Source: Actinomycetota bacterium
Lineage (GTDB): Bacteria > Actinomycetota > Actinomycetes > Actinomycetales > Microbacteriaceae
NCBI GenBank assembly: GCA_030838475.1
Contig: JAUZFP010000051.1
Span: 1 to 64,000, forward strand
Direction of reading: 5' to 3'
Length of the DNA stretch: 64,000 nt
Under the pieces are notes generated by a model. It made no database searches and was not told where the DNA came from. It saw only the letters and a program-made list of their open reading frames with translations. Below, piece by piece: positions 1 to 10,498 of the stretch (the first letter of the stretch is position 1; the number at the start of each line of letters is the position of its first letter). The position numbers and the translations under genes are program-made.

Positions 1-86
1 CATACGTCCAGACAACCTGGTGAGTACTGTTCACTTGCGAGAATGGGCCATTTGAGAAAATGGGCCGGGCACAGAAAGAGGATTGC

Positions 87-1631
87 GTGACCGATCGGAC
101 CCCACCGGTCCTTCGCCCCGAGCATCCGCAGGCTCGCCCGCTCGCCGGGCTCCTCGAGGAATTCGGCCTCACGGCGCAGGGTTCGAGCGACGGCGTCGAG
201 ATCAGCGGCGTGACGCTCAGCACTGCGGATCTGCATCCCGGTGACCTCTACGTGGGGATTCGAGGCGCGAATAGTCATGGTGCGAGTTACGCTCAAGCCG
301 CCCGCGACGGTGGGGCCGTTGCGATCCTGACTGACGCCGAGGGGGCAGGGATCGCCAAGGACGCCGGGCTCCCGATTCTCGTGGTGCCGTCACCCCGCGA
401 GGCGCTGGGCGAAATCTCCGCGTGGGTCTACCGCACCGCCGAGCGCCCCCCGCTTCTCTTTGGAACGACCGGAACGAACGGCAAGACCTCCACGTCCTAC
501 CTCCTGGAGGGCATCCTGAGGCAGCTCGGGCTGGTGTCCGGGCTGAGCTCGACCTCCGAGCGGCACATCGGCGACCTCTCGGTCGTCTCCCGCCTGACGA
601 CGCCGGAAGCGAGCGAGATGCACGCGCTCCTCGCCCGAATGCGTGAGAGTCAGGTGCGCGCGGTCGCGGTCGAGGTGAGCGCGCAGGCGCTGTCCCGCAA
701 CCGAGTCGATGGCATCGTGTTCGATGTCGTCGCCTTCACCAATCTCAGTCACGATCACCTCGACGACTACGCCGACATGGAGGAGTACTTCCAGGCCAAG
801 CTCGCGCTCTTCGAGCCCGAGCGGGCGAAGCGCGGAGTGGTATCCCTCGACACCGCGTGGGGCCAGCGGATCGTCGATGCCGCGCGTATCCCGATCACGA
901 CGATCTCGGCGACGGCGGGTGTCGACGCGGAGTGGATCGTCACCATCGATGACGAGCGCGCGGCGTACACCGAGTTCACCGTGACCGGTCCGGAGGGCAG
1001 GTCTCTCACGACGCGCGTGCCGCTCATCGGCTGGCACATGGCGGCCGATGCAGCTCTCGCAATTGTCATGCTCGTCGAGGCGGGCTTCGAGCTGGAGGCC
1101 ATTGGCCACGCGCTCGATGAGCATGATGGGATCGTCGCCTATCTCCCCGGCCGCACCGAGCGCGTCTCGGGCGAGCATGGGCCCTCCGTGTACGTCGACT
1201 TCGGCCACAGCCCGGACGCGTTCCTCAACACCCTGGCCGCGGTTCGCAAGTTCACCCCGGGTCGCACGATCATGCTCTTCGGCGCCGACGGTGACCGCGA
1301 CGCGTCGAAGCGGCTCGAGATGGGCCGCGTCGCGGCGGACGGCTCCGACATTCTCGTCATCACCGATCATCACCCCCGGTTCGAGGATGCCGCCTCGATT
1401 CGGAAGGTGCTGATCGAGGGTGCACTGCTCGCCGAGCACCAGCCGCAGATCCTCGAGGTGAGCCCGCCGGAGAAGGCGATTCGGGCCGCCGTCGCTCTCG
1501 CAACCGAGGGCGATTCCATCCTCTGGGCCGGGCCGGGACACCAGGACTACCGCGATATCGAGGGTGTTCGAACCCCGTATTCGGCGCGCGACGAGGCGCG
1601 AGCGGCGCTTCGAGAGGCGGGCTGGGCGTGA
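87..1631 (+). CDS. murE: UDP-MurNAc-tripeptide synthetase (MurE)
   Basis: A cytosolic Mur ligase that adds the third stem-peptide amino acid to UDP-MurNAc-L-Ala-D-Glu using ATP. The protein is about 514 residues, normal for MurE. The P-loop GTNGKT lies near residues 128-133, followed by the central-domain NLSHDHLDDY stretch. The GTG at 87 is preferred to the ATG at 60 because AAAGAGGA sits just before it. The stop overlaps the murF start, so the genes are translationally coupled. The C-terminal specificity motif, DNPR in diaminopimelate-adding enzymes, reads DHHPR here (residues about 427-431). The amino acid added is therefore uncertain, and a diamino acid other than meso-DAP or homoserine, as in B-type peptidoglycans of Microbacteriaceae, is plausible. 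Confidence 0.95.
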   Translation: MTDRTPPVLRPEHPQARPLAGLLEEFGLTAQGSSDGVEISGVTLSTADLHPGDLYVGIRGANSHGASYAQAARDGGAVAILTDAEGAGIAKDAGLPILVVPSPREALGEISAWVYRTAERPPLLFGTTGTNGKTSTSYLLEGILRQLGLVSGLSSTSERHIGDLSVVSRLTTPEASEMHALLARMRESQVRAVAVEVSAQALSRNRVDGIVFDVVAFTNLSHDHLDDYADMEEYFQAKLALFEPERAKRGVVSLDTAWGQRIVDAARIPITTISATAGVDAEWIVTIDDERAAYTEFTVTGPEGRSLTTRVPLIGWHMAADAALAIVMLVEAGFELEAIGHALDEHDGIVAYLPGRTERVSGEHGPSVYVDFGHSPDAFLNTLAAVRKFTPGRTIMLFGADGDRDASKRLEMGRVAADGSDILVITDHHPRFEDAASIRKVLIEGALLAEHQPQILEVSPPEKAIRAAVALATEGDSILWAGPGHQDYRDIEGVRTPYSARDEARAALREAGWA

Positions 1632-3043
1632 TTCGGCTGAGCCTCGCCGACATCGCTCAGATCGTCGGCGGGCGACTGGATGCTGGCACGGACCAGAACG
1701 CGACGGTGGATGGTCCCGTGCACACCGACTCACGGCTCGTCGTCCCCGGCGCGATCTTCTTCGCGCTGCCCGGCGCGGTGACCGATGGGGCGCTGTTCGC
1801 CGAGGCGGCGGTCGCCGCCGGCGCGGCGCTGGTGATTGCCGAGCGGGAGCTCGAGCTCGACGCACCCGTGATCGTCGTACCGGATGGCGTGGCCGCGCTT
1901 GCCGCGCTGGCGACCGACATTGTCGCCCGGGTGCGGGCCGGTGGGACCCTGTCCGTCGTAGCGATCACCGGTTCGAACGGAAAGACGACGACGAAGAACC
2001 TGCTGCGGGCGATCCTCGGAGGCCTCGCGCCAACCGTCGCCCCGCAGGGGTCCTTCAACAACCACGTGGGTGCCCCGATCTCCATGCTCGGGATCGACTA
2101 CGACACCCGATACCTCGTGGTCGAGATGGGGGCGAATCACGCGGGCGAAATCGCGCGCCTGGTTGCGATCGCCAACCCCGACATCGGCGTGGTCCTCAAG
2201 GTCGGTCTCGCCCACGTGGGCGAGTTCGGGGGAATCGACGCCGTTCAGCGGGCTAAGAGCGAAATGGTGACCGATTTGCGTGCGGACGCGGTCGCGCTCC
2301 TGAACGCCGACGACGACCGGGTTGCGGCGATGGCGGGCGTGACCGCGGCGACGGTGCGCTGGTTTGGGCTGTCGGCCACCGCAGATGTACGCGCGGAGGA
2401 CATCGAGGCGACCTCGACGGGCACGCGATTCACTCTCGTCGTCGGCGACCTACGGATGCCCGTCCGACTTCGCATCCTCGGCGAGCACCACGTGCAGAAC
2501 GCTCTCGCGGCCCTCTCGGTCGCTCGCGAGCTCGGCCTTGACCTCGCTGCGGCCGTCGCGGCGATCGAGGCGGTTGCTCGCGCCGAGCGCTGGCGGATGG
2601 AACTGTTGCTGCCCCCCTCCGGCGCGATCGTGATCAACGACGCGTACAACGCGAGCCCGGACTCAATGGCCGCAGCGCTCAAGACGCTGGCTCAGGTGCG
2701 CGGGGAAAACGACCGGACCATCGCGGTGCTCGGTGAGATGGCCGAGCTGGGGGAGTACTCCGACGAGGAGCACGACCGGATCGGTCGGCTCGTGGTTCGC
2801 CTGAACATCCGCAAACTGATCGTGGTCGGGCATGCGGCACGCCACATCCATAATGCCGCGGGCCTCGAGGGATCGTGGGACGGGGAGTCCGTTTTCGTCG
2901 AGACGCCGGATGAGGCATACGATTTGCTCCGTGAAGACTTGGGCACCGGTGACATTGTGCTCGTGAAATCGTCAAAATCGGCGAACCTTCGATTCCTCGG
3001 CGATCGGCTCGGCGGGGTCAGCACGGTCGGGTCTGCGGCATGA
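1628..3043 (+). CDS. murF: UDP-MurNAc-tripeptide--D-Ala-D-Ala ligase (MurF)
   Basis: Adds D-Ala-D-Ala to complete the cytoplasmic UDP-MurNAc-pentapeptide. The 471-residue length fits the family. It has the Mur ligase P-loop GSNGKTTT near residue 115, the [10 protein letters not shown] stretch of the central domain, and the C-terminal [12 protein letters not shown] motif typical of MurF. The GTG start at 1628 overlaps the murE stop by four bases, and its own stop overlaps the mraY start as ATGA. This placement, between murE and mraY, is standard for the cluster. Confidence 0.97.
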   Translation: MIRLSLADIAQIVGGRLDAGTDQNATVDGPVHTDSRLVVPGAIFFALPGAVTDGALFAEAAVAAGAALVIAERELELDAPVIVVPDGVAALAALATDIVARVRAGGTLSVVAITGSNGKTTTKNLLRAILGGLAPTVAPQGSFNNHVGAPISMLGIDYDTRYLVVEMGANHAGEIARLVAIANPDIGVVLKVGLAHVGEFGGIDAVQRAKSEMVTDLRADAVALLNADDDRVAAMAGVTAATVRWFGLSATADVRAEDIEATSTGTRFTLVVGDLRMPVRLRILGEHHVQNALAALSVARELGLDLAAAVAAIEAVARAERWRMELLLPPSGAIVINDAYNASPDSMAAALKTLAQVRGENDRTIAVLGEMAELGEYSDEEHDRIGRLVVRLNIRKLIVVGHAARHIHNAAGLEGSWDGESVFVETPDEAYDLLREDLGTGDIVLVKSSKSANLRFLGDRLGGVSTVGSAA

Positions 3044-4179
3044 TTGGCCTTCTCGTCGGAGCCGGCTTCTCGCTCGCCTTCACCCTCTTCCTGACTCCCG
3101 TGTTCGCCCGCCTGGCCAAGCGACTGAACTGGGGACAGTTCATCCGGGACGACGGCCCGCAGAGCCATCACGCCAAACGCGGCACACCCACCATGGGCGG
3201 AATTGTTTTCATTGTCGGCTCGGGTCTCGGATACCTGGTTGGGCATCTCGTCGAGCGCCGAATTCCGGCAATCGCCGGGCTGATGATCTTCTTCCTGATG
3301 GTGGGGATGGGCGTGGTCGGATTCATCGACGACTTCCTGAAGACGCGTCGTCAGCGAAGCCTGGGTCTCGGCGGCTGGGCAAAAATCGCCGGGCAGGTCA
3401 TCGTCGCTTCGATCTTCGCCGTAATCGCTCTCAACTTCCCCGACGCGAACGGTCTGACGCCGGCCGGATTTGCGGCGACGTCGCACAAGGCCGCCGAGGT
3501 ATTCATTTCCGGCGTACGGGACATCCACTGGCTCGACTTCATGACCTTCGGCATCGTGATCGGCGGCATCCTGTTCGCGCTGTGGTCGACCATCATGATC
3601 GTGAGCGCCTCGAACGGCGTGAACGTTGCCGACGGCCTCGACGGGCTCGCGACGGGGGCTTCGATCTTCGCTTTTGCCGCGTACATCTTCATCGGTTTCT
3701 GGGAGTCGAACCAGTCCTGCTTCAACAACGCCCGACTGCTCGATCCGAACGCCGCTCCCTTCTGCTATCCGGTGCGGGATCCGCTCGACATCGCGGTTGC
3801 GGCCGCGTGTATCACCGGTGCGCTGATCGGTTTCCTGTGGTGGAACACCTCGCCCGCGCAGATCTTCATGGGAGACACCGGGTCGCTCGCCCTCGGTGGG
3901 GCACTCGCGGGATTCGCCATCCTGAGCCGCACGGAGCTGTTGCTCGTCCTCATCGGCGGTCTCTTCCTGATCGTGACCGGCTCGGTGATCGTGCAACGGG
4001 TCTACTTCAAGCTCACGCACGGTAGGCGAATCTTCCTGATGAGCCCCCTTCAGCACCATTTCGAGCTGAAGGGCTGGGCCGAGGTGACCGTGGTCGTGCG
4101 GTTCTGGCTGATCTCCGCCATGTTCGTGGCGCTCGGCGTCGGCCTGTTCTATCTCGAGTGGATCACGCGCGCATCGTGA
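3040..4179 (+). CDS. mraY: Phospho-MurNAc-pentapeptide transferase (MraY)
   Basis: Integral membrane enzyme that transfers phospho-MurNAc-pentapeptide to undecaprenyl phosphate, making lipid I. The 379 residues hold about ten hydrophobic segments. The catalytic aspartate motifs are visible: DDFLKTRR near residue 96, [10 protein letters not shown] near 195 and [10 protein letters not shown] near 277. The cytoplasmic HHFELKGW motif is near the C-terminus. It overlaps murF by four bases at the start, and murD begins inside its stop codon. Confidence 0.98.
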   Translation: MIGLLVGAGFSLAFTLFLTPVFARLAKRLNWGQFIRDDGPQSHHAKRGTPTMGGIVFIVGSGLGYLVGHLVERRIPAIAGLMIFFLMVGMGVVGFIDDFLKTRRQRSLGLGGWAKIAGQVIVASIFAVIALNFPDANGLTPAGFAATSHKAAEVFISGVRDIHWLDFMTFGIVIGGILFALWSTIMIVSASNGVNVADGLDGLATGASIFAFAAYIFIGFWESNQSCFNNARLLDPNAAPFCYPVRDPLDIAVAAACITGALIGFLWWNTSPAQIFMGDTGSLALGGALAGFAILSRTELLLVLIGGLFLIVTGSVIVQRVYFKLTHGRRIFLMSPLQHHFELKGWAEVTVVVRFWLISAMFVALGVGLFYLEWITRAS

Positions 4180-5705
4180 GCGAGTCGGCCGCGCGCGTAT
4201 CGGGGCTGACCAGCTGGCACTCCGAGTGGAGCGGACTGCGGGTTGCGGTCCTCGGGCTCGGCGTCACCGGATTCTCGGTTGCGGACACCCTCATCGAGCT
4301 GGGCGCCAAGGTGTTCGTCCTCGCGGCGTCGGCGCGCGACCAACAGCGGCAGCTTCTCGACGTGATCGGTGGGCGATACCTCGAGCACGACCTCCGGAGC
4401 GTTCCGGATGAGTTCGTCGACTTTTCCCCGGAGCTCGTCGTCGTATCACCCGGTTTTCATCCGGACTCGCCCATCCTGGCCTGGGCGGCGGAGCACGCGA
4501 CACCGATCTGGGGCGACATCGAACTGGCCTGGCGCCTCCGCGACAAGGTTCTGCCTGCCGCCGAGTGGATTCTCGTGACGGGAACGAACGGCAAGACGAC
4601 GACGACCCAGCTCGCGACCCACATGCTCGAGGCGGACGGTCGCCGGGCGGCGGCGGTCGGCAACATCGGCATCCCCGTCCTCGACGCTGTCCGGTACCCG
4701 GACGGGTTCGACGTCCTCGTGGTCGAGCTGTCCAGCTACCAGCTGCACTGGCTGGGGCAGACACCGGAGGGCACGCTGTCGCCGTGGGCGAGCGTTTGTC
4801 TCAATCTCGCCGACGATCATCTCGACTGGCACGGTTCGCGCGACGAATATCGCGCCGCCAAGGCGAAGGTGTACACCAATACGCGCGTGGCGGCCATCTA
4901 CAACCGCGCGGATGAGGCGACCCGGCAGATGGTCGAGGACGCGGAAGTTGTCGAGGGGGCCCGCGCGATCGGGTTCGGCCTCGATGCCCCCGGGCCGAGC
5001 GATTTCGGAGTCGTTGACGGCATCCTGTGCGACCGCGCGTTCCTCGATAATCGCGCGACGACCGCTCTCGAGCTGACCACGCGCGCCGAGCTCGACTCCG
5101 TCGGACTCGGGGCTCCGCACAGCGTGGCGAACGTGCTTGCGGCGTCCGCGCTCGTTCGATCGTTGGGCGTGTCGCCTACGGTGGTGCGGGATGCCCTGCG
5201 CAGCTTCCGCCTGGACTCGCACCGCACCGAGGTCATCGCGACCAGGGACGGCGTCATCTGGATCGACGATTCGAAGGCGACGAACCCCCACGCGGCGGCC
5301 GCATCGCTGCGCGCACACGACTCGGTGGTGTGGATCGTCGGCGGGCTCCTCAAGGGCGTCGACGTCGATGAACTCGTGCGACTGCACGCCGGGCGGCTCT
5401 CAGCGGCCGTCGTCATCGGCGCGGATCGCACATCGCTCCTCTCGGCATTCGAGCGACACGCGCCCACCGTTGCCGTCTTCGAGGTCGACGAGACCGAAAC
5501 TAGGGATGTGATGCCGTCGGCCGTACGGCTAGCGGCGACGGCGGCGAAGGCTGGCGACGTCGTTCTGCTTGCGCCGGCCGCCGCATCCATGGACCAGTTC
5601 ACGGACTACAAGGACCGTGGCGAGCAGTTCGCGAAAGCGGTGCGCGAGGCGCTGGAAGGAACAACGGATGACGACGACCCGGGATCCGCGGAGCCCGCGC
5701 GGTAG
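4176..5705 (+). CDS. murD: UDP-MurNAc-L-alanine--D-glutamate ligase (MurD)
   Basis: Cytosolic Mur ligase that adds D-glutamate to UDP-MurNAc-L-Ala. About 509 residues, slightly long for the family. It shows the N-terminal Rossmann-like [12 protein letters not shown] segment, the P-loop [10 protein letters not shown] near residue 135, [11 protein letters not shown] in the central domain, and [11 protein letters not shown] in the C-terminal domain. I chose the GTG at 4176, which overlaps the mraY stop as GTGA, over the GTG six codons upstream, because this four-base overlap recurs across the cluster. The 3' end overlaps ftsW by 38 bases. Confidence 0.95.
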   Translation: MSESAARVSGLTSWHSEWSGLRVAVLGLGVTGFSVADTLIELGAKVFVLAASARDQQRQLLDVIGGRYLEHDLRSVPDEFVDFSPELVVVSPGFHPDSPILAWAAEHATPIWGDIELAWRLRDKVLPAAEWILVTGTNGKTTTTQLATHMLEADGRRAAAVGNIGIPVLDAVRYPDGFDVLVVELSSYQLHWLGQTPEGTLSPWASVCLNLADDHLDWHGSRDEYRAAKAKVYTNTRVAAIYNRADEATRQMVEDAEVVEGARAIGFGLDAPGPSDFGVVDGILCDRAFLDNRATTALELTTRAELDSVGLGAPHSVANVLAASALVRSLGVSPTVVRDALRSFRLDSHRTEVIATRDGVIWIDDSKATNPHAAAASLRAHDSVVWIVGGLLKGVDVDELVRLHAGRLSAAVVIGADRTSLLSAFERHAPTVAVFEVDETETRDVMPSAVRLAATAAKAGDVVLLAPAAASMDQFTDYKDRGEQFAKAVREALEGTTDDDDPGSAEPAR

Positions 5706-6906
5706 TTCGCGCGCGCATCCGGAGACCGAAGAATCGGACATCCAGAAGCGTTCCGGCAGTTCGGCGGCGATCGTGGTCGTTCAGAGGGTGTTCGGTGCCG
5801 AGACGGGCACGTTCTTCCTGCTCCTCGGAACCACGCTCTTCCTGGTCGCATTCGGCCTCGTGATGGTGCTGTCGTCGTCGTCGATCGAGGATGGCGCGAG
5901 CGCCGGACACGACTTCTTTAGTTCGTTTACCCGGCAGGGCCTGTACGCGCTGATCGGCGTGCCGCTGCTGCTGATCGCGTCGCGAATGCCGATCGGATTC
6001 TGGAAGAAGTGGGCCTGGCCGGCGGTCGTCGGCACGTCGGTGCTCCAGCTTCTCGTCTTCGTCCCCGGCATCGGATACGCGTTCCAGGGCAACAGCAACT
6101 GGATTCGGATTGGTTCGTTCACGGCCCAGCCGTCTGAACTGGTGAAGCTTGCGCTCATCCTGTGGGTGTCGTGGATCCTGGCCAGGAAGCGCTCCCTGCT
6201 CGACGACTGGAAACACGTCTTCCTGCCCATCGCCCCGGTCGCCGGTGTCGCCATCGGGTTCGTCCTGCTCGGTCGGGACCTCGGCACAGCGCTCATCATG
6301 GGGATGGTGGTTCTCGGTTGCCTGTTCTATGCGGGGGTGAGGCTTCGCATCGTCGGGGTCGCGGTCGTCGTCTCCGGCCTGATCGCCCTCATCTTCACCC
6401 AGGTGGGCTCCTCGCGTTCGAGTCGCATCGGCGCCTTCCTCAGCGGCTGCACGAACGCCGCTGACTACAAGCGCGACTGCTGGCAGTCCGTACACGCCTG
6501 GTGGGGAATTGCGTCCGGGGGGATCTTCGGCTCGGGTCTCGGCGAATCCAAGGTCAAGTGGAGCTGGCTTCCGGATGCCGACACCGACTTCATCTTCGCG
6601 ATCATTGGCGACGAGCTCGGTTTCATCGGTGCCGTGCTGGTGCTCGCGCTGTTCGTCGTCCTCGCGATCGCGTTCGTCCGCATCATCCGCATGTCGAGCG
6701 ATCCGTTCGCGAAGTTCGTGACGAGCGGCGTGATGATCTGGCTAATCGGCCAGGCGTTCGTGAACATCGCCGTGGTGCTCGGACTGCTTCCCGTTCTCGG
6801 CGTTCCGTTACCGCTCATCTCGGCGGGCGGGTCGTCCCTGATCGCCTCGCTCATTGGCATCGGCGTCGTCCTCTCGTTTGCGCGGCATCAACCGGTGCAC
6901 GAGTGA
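5668..6906 (+). CDS. ftsW: Lipid II polymerase / division protein FtsW
   Basis: SEDS-family membrane glycosyltransferase that polymerises lipid II at the septum, working with a class B penicillin-binding protein. The 412 residues begin with a polar tail of about 45 residues, then roughly ten membrane segments. Recognisable SEDS stretches are GNSNWIRIG-SFTAQPSELVKLALI, LLGRDLGTA, and the C-terminal LGLLPVLGVPLPLISAGGSS. The ATG at 5668 is chosen because GGAAGGA lies at the right distance before it. The start lies inside the 3' end of murD. Confidence 0.95.
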   Translation: MTTTRDPRSPRGSSRAHPETEESDIQKRSGSSAAIVVVQRVFGAETGTFFLLLGTTLFLVAFGLVMVLSSSSIEDGASAGHDFFSSFTRQGLYALIGVPLLLIASRMPIGFWKKWAWPAVVGTSVLQLLVFVPGIGYAFQGNSNWIRIGSFTAQPSELVKLALILWVSWILARKRSLLDDWKHVFLPIAPVAGVAIGFVLLGRDLGTALIMGMVVLGCLFYAGVRLRIVGVAVVVSGLIALIFTQVGSSRSSRIGAFLSGCTNAADYKRDCWQSVHAWWGIASGGIFGSGLGESKVKWSWLPDADTDFIFAIIGDELGFIGAVLVLALFVVLAIAFVRIIRMSSDPFAKFVTSGVMIWLIGQAFVNIAVVLGLLPVLGVPLPLISAGGSSLIASLIGIGVVLSFARHQPVHE

Positions 6907-7973
6907 CGACCTACCTGCTTGCCGGCGGTGGAACCGCCGGGCACGTCAACCCGTTGCTCGCGGTCGCGGATCGAATCCTGCAACGAAACCCAACCGACAC
7001 CGTGCTCGTGCTCGGCACCAGGGAGGGTTTGGAGGCGCGTCTCGTGCCCGACCGCGGATATGAGCTGCTGACCATCGAACGCCTGCCGTTTCCACGACGG
7101 CTCGGTCGCGCGGCGCTCGCATTCCCAGGGCGGTTCCGTCGCGCGGTCGCACAGACCCGGGGCTACCTGGTCGACCGCAAGGTGGACGTGGTGGTCGGCT
7201 TCGGCGGCTACGCCTCCGCTCCGGCGTACCGCGCCGCCCGTGCCCTCGGCGTGCCGCTCGTGATCCACGAGGCCAATGCACGTGCGGGTCTCGCGAACCG
7301 GCTGGGAGCCCGTTACACGGACCGCGTCGGGATCGTGTTTCCCGAGACGCGCCTGCGCTCGTCCACGGTGGTCGGCATGCCGCTGCGCCGCGAGATCGAG
7401 CAGCTGGACCGTGCGCTGAGCCGCCCGGACGCCGCGAAATTCTTTGGGCTGGATGCCGCGAAGCCAACCCTGCTCGTCACGGGTGGCTCGACCGGAGCGC
7501 GATCGATCAATCGAGCGGTGTTCGACGCGATTGATTCGATCCTCGCCACCGGCTGGCAGGTGCTGCACATTGCCGGCAACGGGTCGGAGCTTCCCGAGTC
7601 GCCCAGGGCCAACTATCACATCCTCAACTACTGTGACCGAATGGAGTTGGCGCTGGCGGCCGCCGACCTCGCCGTGGCGCGCTCCGGCTCCGTCACTCTC
7701 AGCGAGTTCGCGGCGGTCGGGCTTCCGGCCGTGTTCGTTCCGTACCCGGTCGGCAATGGCGAGCAGCGGTACAACGCGGCCGACGCCGTCCGGGTTGGCG
7801 GCGCGATCCTGGTCGATGACGCCGCCTTCACCCCCGAGTGGATTCGCGCGACGCTCGTGCCGCTCCTTCGCGATCGCGACGCGGTCGAGCGAATGTCCAT
7901 GGCGATCAGTCGGGTCGGCAGCAGGGATGGAGCAGATCGCATGACGGACCTGGTGCTGGGCGCCGCCCGGTAA
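6903..7973 (+). CDS. murG: Undecaprenyldiphospho-MurNAc-pentapeptide GlcNAc transferase (MurG)
   Basis: Peripheral membrane GT28 glycosyltransferase converting lipid I to lipid II with UDP-GlcNAc. About 356 residues. The N-terminal glycine-rich loop [13 protein letters not shown], the GFGGYASAP stretch, and the C-terminal nucleotide-binding region with [25 protein letters not shown] are all present. The GTG start at 6903 overlaps the ftsW stop as GTGA. Its TAA stop supplies the first bases of the apparent murC -10 element. Confidence 0.97.
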   Translation: MTTYLLAGGGTAGHVNPLLAVADRILQRNPTDTVLVLGTREGLEARLVPDRGYELLTIERLPFPRRLGRAALAFPGRFRRAVAQTRGYLVDRKVDVVVGFGGYASAPAYRAARALGVPLVIHEANARAGLANRLGARYTDRVGIVFPETRLRSSTVVGMPLRREIEQLDRALSRPDAAKFFGLDAAKPTLLVTGGSTGARSINRAVFDAIDSILATGWQVLHIAGNGSELPESPRANYHILNYCDRMELALAAADLAVARSGSVTLSEFAAVGLPAVFVPYPVGNGEQRYNAADAVRVGGAILVDDAAFTPEWIRATLVPLLRDRDAVERMSMAISRVGSRDGADRMTDLVLGAAR

Positions 7974-7976
7974 AAT
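7971..7976 (+). promoter_or_regulatory. -10 element TAAAAT of a leaderless murC transcript
   Basis: TAAAAT ends 8 bases before the murC ATG at 7985, and no Shine-Dalgarno sequence precedes that ATG. The hexamer starts with the TAA stop codon of murG. This gives murC a promoter of its own inside the cluster. No convincing -35 element was found. Confidence 0.55.
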
Positions 7977-7984
7977 CGACCCTG

Positions 7985-9382
7985 ATGATCAAGCCCGACC
8001 TCTCCCAGGAGCTGCCCGCGCAGCTCGGCTCCCTGCACTTCGTCGGAATCGGCGGGTCCGGCATGAGCGGGATCGCGCGACTCTTCCTCGCCGCCGGTCA
8101 CCGGGTTACCGGGTCCGACCGCGGCGAGAACCACAACACCGAGGCTCTTCGTGAGCTCGGCGCTACGGTCTCCATCGGTCACGACGCCGCGAACCTTGGC
8201 GACGCCGACACGCTCGTCTACACCGGCGCGCTCTGGCCAGACAATCCCGAGTATCTCGCGGCCGTCGAGCGCGGAATCCCGACCCTGCACCGCTCGCAGG
8301 CGCTGGCCTGGCTGATCAACGGGCAGCGTCTCATCGCCGTCGCGGGTGCGCACGGCAAGACGACGTCCACCGGAATGATCATCACCGCCCTTCGGGAACT
8401 GGGCGCCGACCCGAGTTTTGTCAACGGCGGCGTGATCGAATCCCTCGGTGTGAGTTCGGCGCACGGCGAGGGCGAGATCTTCGTCGTGGAGGCGGACGAA
8501 TCGGACGGAACTTTCCTGCTGTACGACACTGCCGTCGCCCTCGTAACCAACGTCGACGCAGACCACCTGGACCACTATGGTTCGCACGAGGCATTTGACG
8601 CGGCATTCGTGCGTTTCGCAAACGCGGCATCCGAACTCGTTGTGACCTCGAGTGACGACGTCGGTGCGGTCCGGATGACGGCGGGCCTGGTCGGCAAGCG
8701 GATCATCACCTTCGGCGAGGCCGAGACCGCGGACGTGCGCCTGCACAGCGTCACGACGGTCGGTCCGGTGACCTTTTCCGTTGCCTGGCAGGGTGCAGAT
8801 TACGAAATCCGGTTGCTCGTGCCCGGTCATCACAACGCTCGCAACGCCGCGGGGGCCTTCGCGGTCCTTGTCGGGATGGGATTCGACCCGGCCGGCATCG
8901 TCGCGGGGCTCGAGACATTCGGCGGCACGGAGCGCCGCTTCGAGTTGCACGGCGTGGTTCGGGGGGTCAGCGTGTACGACGACTACTCGCATCACCCCAC
9001 CGAGGTCGCGGTCGCACTCCGCGCCGCCCGCACGGTCGTCGGCGATGGTCGGATCATCGCGGTGCATCAGCCGCACCTGTACTCGCGCACGAAGATGATG
9101 GCGGGTGAGTTCGCGGAGGCTTACGAGTCCCTCGCCGATCACACCATCGTCCTCGACGTCTACGGCGCGCGGGAGGATCCCGTCCCCGGCGTTACGGGCG
9201 CTCTGGTCGCCGAACGGTTTACGGATCCCGCACGAGTGGACTATCTGCCCGACTGGCAGCAGGCCGCCGACCGTGCCGCCGCGCTGGCCGAGGATGGCGA
9301 CATCATCATGACGCTGAGTTGCGGCGACGTGTACCGGATCGTGCCCCAGATTCTCGCGTCCCTCGGGCAACGGCCTGCGTGA
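7985..9382 (+). CDS. murC: UDP-N-acetylmuramate--L-alanine ligase (MurC)
   Basis: Adds L-alanine to UDP-MurNAc, the first step of stem-peptide synthesis. About 465 residues with the N-terminal [16 protein letters not shown] Rossmann motif, the P-loop [11 protein letters not shown] near residue 120, [11 protein letters not shown], and [12 protein letters not shown] in the C-terminal domain. The ATG at 7985 fits the family N-terminus. It has no Shine-Dalgarno sequence but a TAAAAT hexamer 8 bases upstream, so a leaderless transcript is likely. The 3' end overlaps the ftsQ start as GTGA. Confidence 0.96.
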   Translation: MIKPDLSQELPAQLGSLHFVGIGGSGMSGIARLFLAAGHRVTGSDRGENHNTEALRELGATVSIGHDAANLGDADTLVYTGALWPDNPEYLAAVERGIPTLHRSQALAWLINGQRLIAVAGAHGKTTSTGMIITALRELGADPSFVNGGVIESLGVSSAHGEGEIFVVEADESDGTFLLYDTAVALVTNVDADHLDHYGSHEAFDAAFVRFANAASELVVTSSDDVGAVRMTAGLVGKRIITFGEAETADVRLHSVTTVGPVTFSVAWQGADYEIRLLVPGHHNARNAAGAFAVLVGMGFDPAGIVAGLETFGGTERRFELHGVVRGVSVYDDYSHHPTEVAVALRAARTVVGDGRIIAVHQPHLYSRTKMMAGEFAEAYESLADHTIVLDVYGAREDPVPGVTGALVAERFTDPARVDYLPDWQQAADRAAALAEDGDIIMTLSCGDVYRIVPQILASLGQRPA

Positions 9383-10332
9383 AACGCCCAGAGGGGTTCG
9401 ATCCGGCTCCCAAGCCGTCCGGACAGCCGCCCGCTCGGCGAAGGCCAGACCGGACAGTGGCGCCGGATCCGTCGCGCAACCGGGTGACACCCCTTGCCCG
9501 ACCCGCCGCTAAGGTCACCGTGGCGCGCGCGGAGAAGCCGCCGAGGCAGTCGAGGGCCACGGGGAGTGCCGAGCGGCGAGCCGCACGCGCCCAGGCGCGC
9601 CGTTTCACTCGTGGCACCCGGCGCCGCAGGCTCGCAATCGTGGGCGCAATCGGCGTCGTGACCGCGCTCGTCGCCGTTCTGGCGATCGCCGTGTTCTCGC
9701 CGATCCTCGCGTTGCGGACGATCCGGGTCGAGGGCACGACCGCCATCCAGGCCCCTACCGTGCAGGATGCGCTGTCGAGCCAGCTCGGGACCCCGCTCGC
9801 CCTGCTCGATGACGGAAGAATTCGGTCTGAGCTCTCGCACATCATCCTCATTCGCAGCTACGTCACGGAGGTCGTCCCCCCGGACACGCTTGTCGTTCGC
9901 ATCGTCGAGCGGAAGGCGATCGGCGCGCTGCGCACGGGGTCGAGCTATGAGCAGGTTGACCCCGCCGGGGTGGTCCTTGCGACATCGGCGACGCCGGCGG
10001 GTCTTCCGGTCATCCAGATTGGAAAGTCGGGCGTAAGCAGTGCCGGGTTTGCGGCCGCCGTCAAGGTGCTGCTCGCCATGCCGACGTCGGTTCTCGCCCA
10101 GGTCGGGTCGATCTCGGCGACCACACTGGACAACGTGAGCCTGACCCTTACGCAGGGCAACCAGACGATCATCTGGGGGAGTGCGACCCAGTCGGACCTG
10201 AAAGCCACCGCCCTTGCCATCCTGTTGAAGCGGTGTGTCGGCCAGCCCGTGCTCAACGTGACCGCGCCGCTCGCGCTCGCCTGTGGTCCGGCCCAGGTGG
10301 TCCCCACGTCGACTCCCACGCCCAAGCCGTAG
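9379..10332 (+). CDS. ftsQ: Cell division protein FtsQ (POTRA domain)
   Basis: Bitopic divisome protein that links early and late division proteins in the FtsQ-FtsL-FtsB complex. The 317-residue protein has a long basic, proline-rich cytoplasmic tail of about 90 residues, one membrane segment ([20 protein letters not shown]), and an extracytoplasmic POTRA domain starting [12 protein letters not shown]. An FtsQ/DivIB-like region follows. The C-terminus ends in a Thr-Pro-rich tail. The GTG at 9379 overlaps the murC stop. Confidence 0.92.
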   Translation: MKRPEGFDPAPKPSGQPPARRRPDRTVAPDPSRNRVTPLARPAAKVTVARAEKPPRQSRATGSAERRAARAQARRFTRGTRRRRLAIVGAIGVVTALVAVLAIAVFSPILALRTIRVEGTTAIQAPTVQDALSSQLGTPLALLDDGRIRSELSHIILIRSYVTEVVPPDTLVVRIVERKAIGALRTGSSYEQVDPAGVVLATSATPAGLPVIQIGKSGVSSAGFAAAVKVLLAMPTSVLAQVGSISATTLDNVSLTLTQGNQTIIWGSATQSDLKATALAILLKRCVGQPVLNVTAPLALACGPAQVVPTSTPTPKP

Positions 10333-10498
10333 GGCTGTGCATATCGGTGACACGCGGAGCGCCTGAGAGCTCATTCGCCCGCGACGACTTACCTTCAATG
10401 CAGGAAATACATACTGAGCATAACTTTAATCTTCAGCTAGAGGTTGAAGGTTGCAGTCATGCCCATATGGACAGCAGTGCCAGCGGAGGCCGGACAAA
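10333..10498 (+). promoter_or_regulatory. ftsZ leader/promoter region with competing inverted repeats
   Basis: A 166-base AT-richer gap between ftsQ and ftsZ. ACCTTCAA (10391-10398) is the exact complement of TTGAAGGT (10444-10451). The right arm can also pair with CTTCA at 10431-10435, so two hairpins compete. TAACTT at 10421-10426 resembles a -10 element, but no well-spaced -35 element was seen. A separate ftsZ promoter here is likely, since ftsZ usually needs more expression than the upstream genes. Confidence 0.4.

Noticed and set aside
1-59. Possible 3' end of an upstream gene such as ftsI
   Set aside because: Short open stretches end at 23 and 55, but none can be tied to a known C-terminus. 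No gene called.
7628-9490. A 620-codon minus-strand open frame opposite murG and murC
   Set aside because: Shadow of conserved mur genes with no domain and no ribosome binding site.
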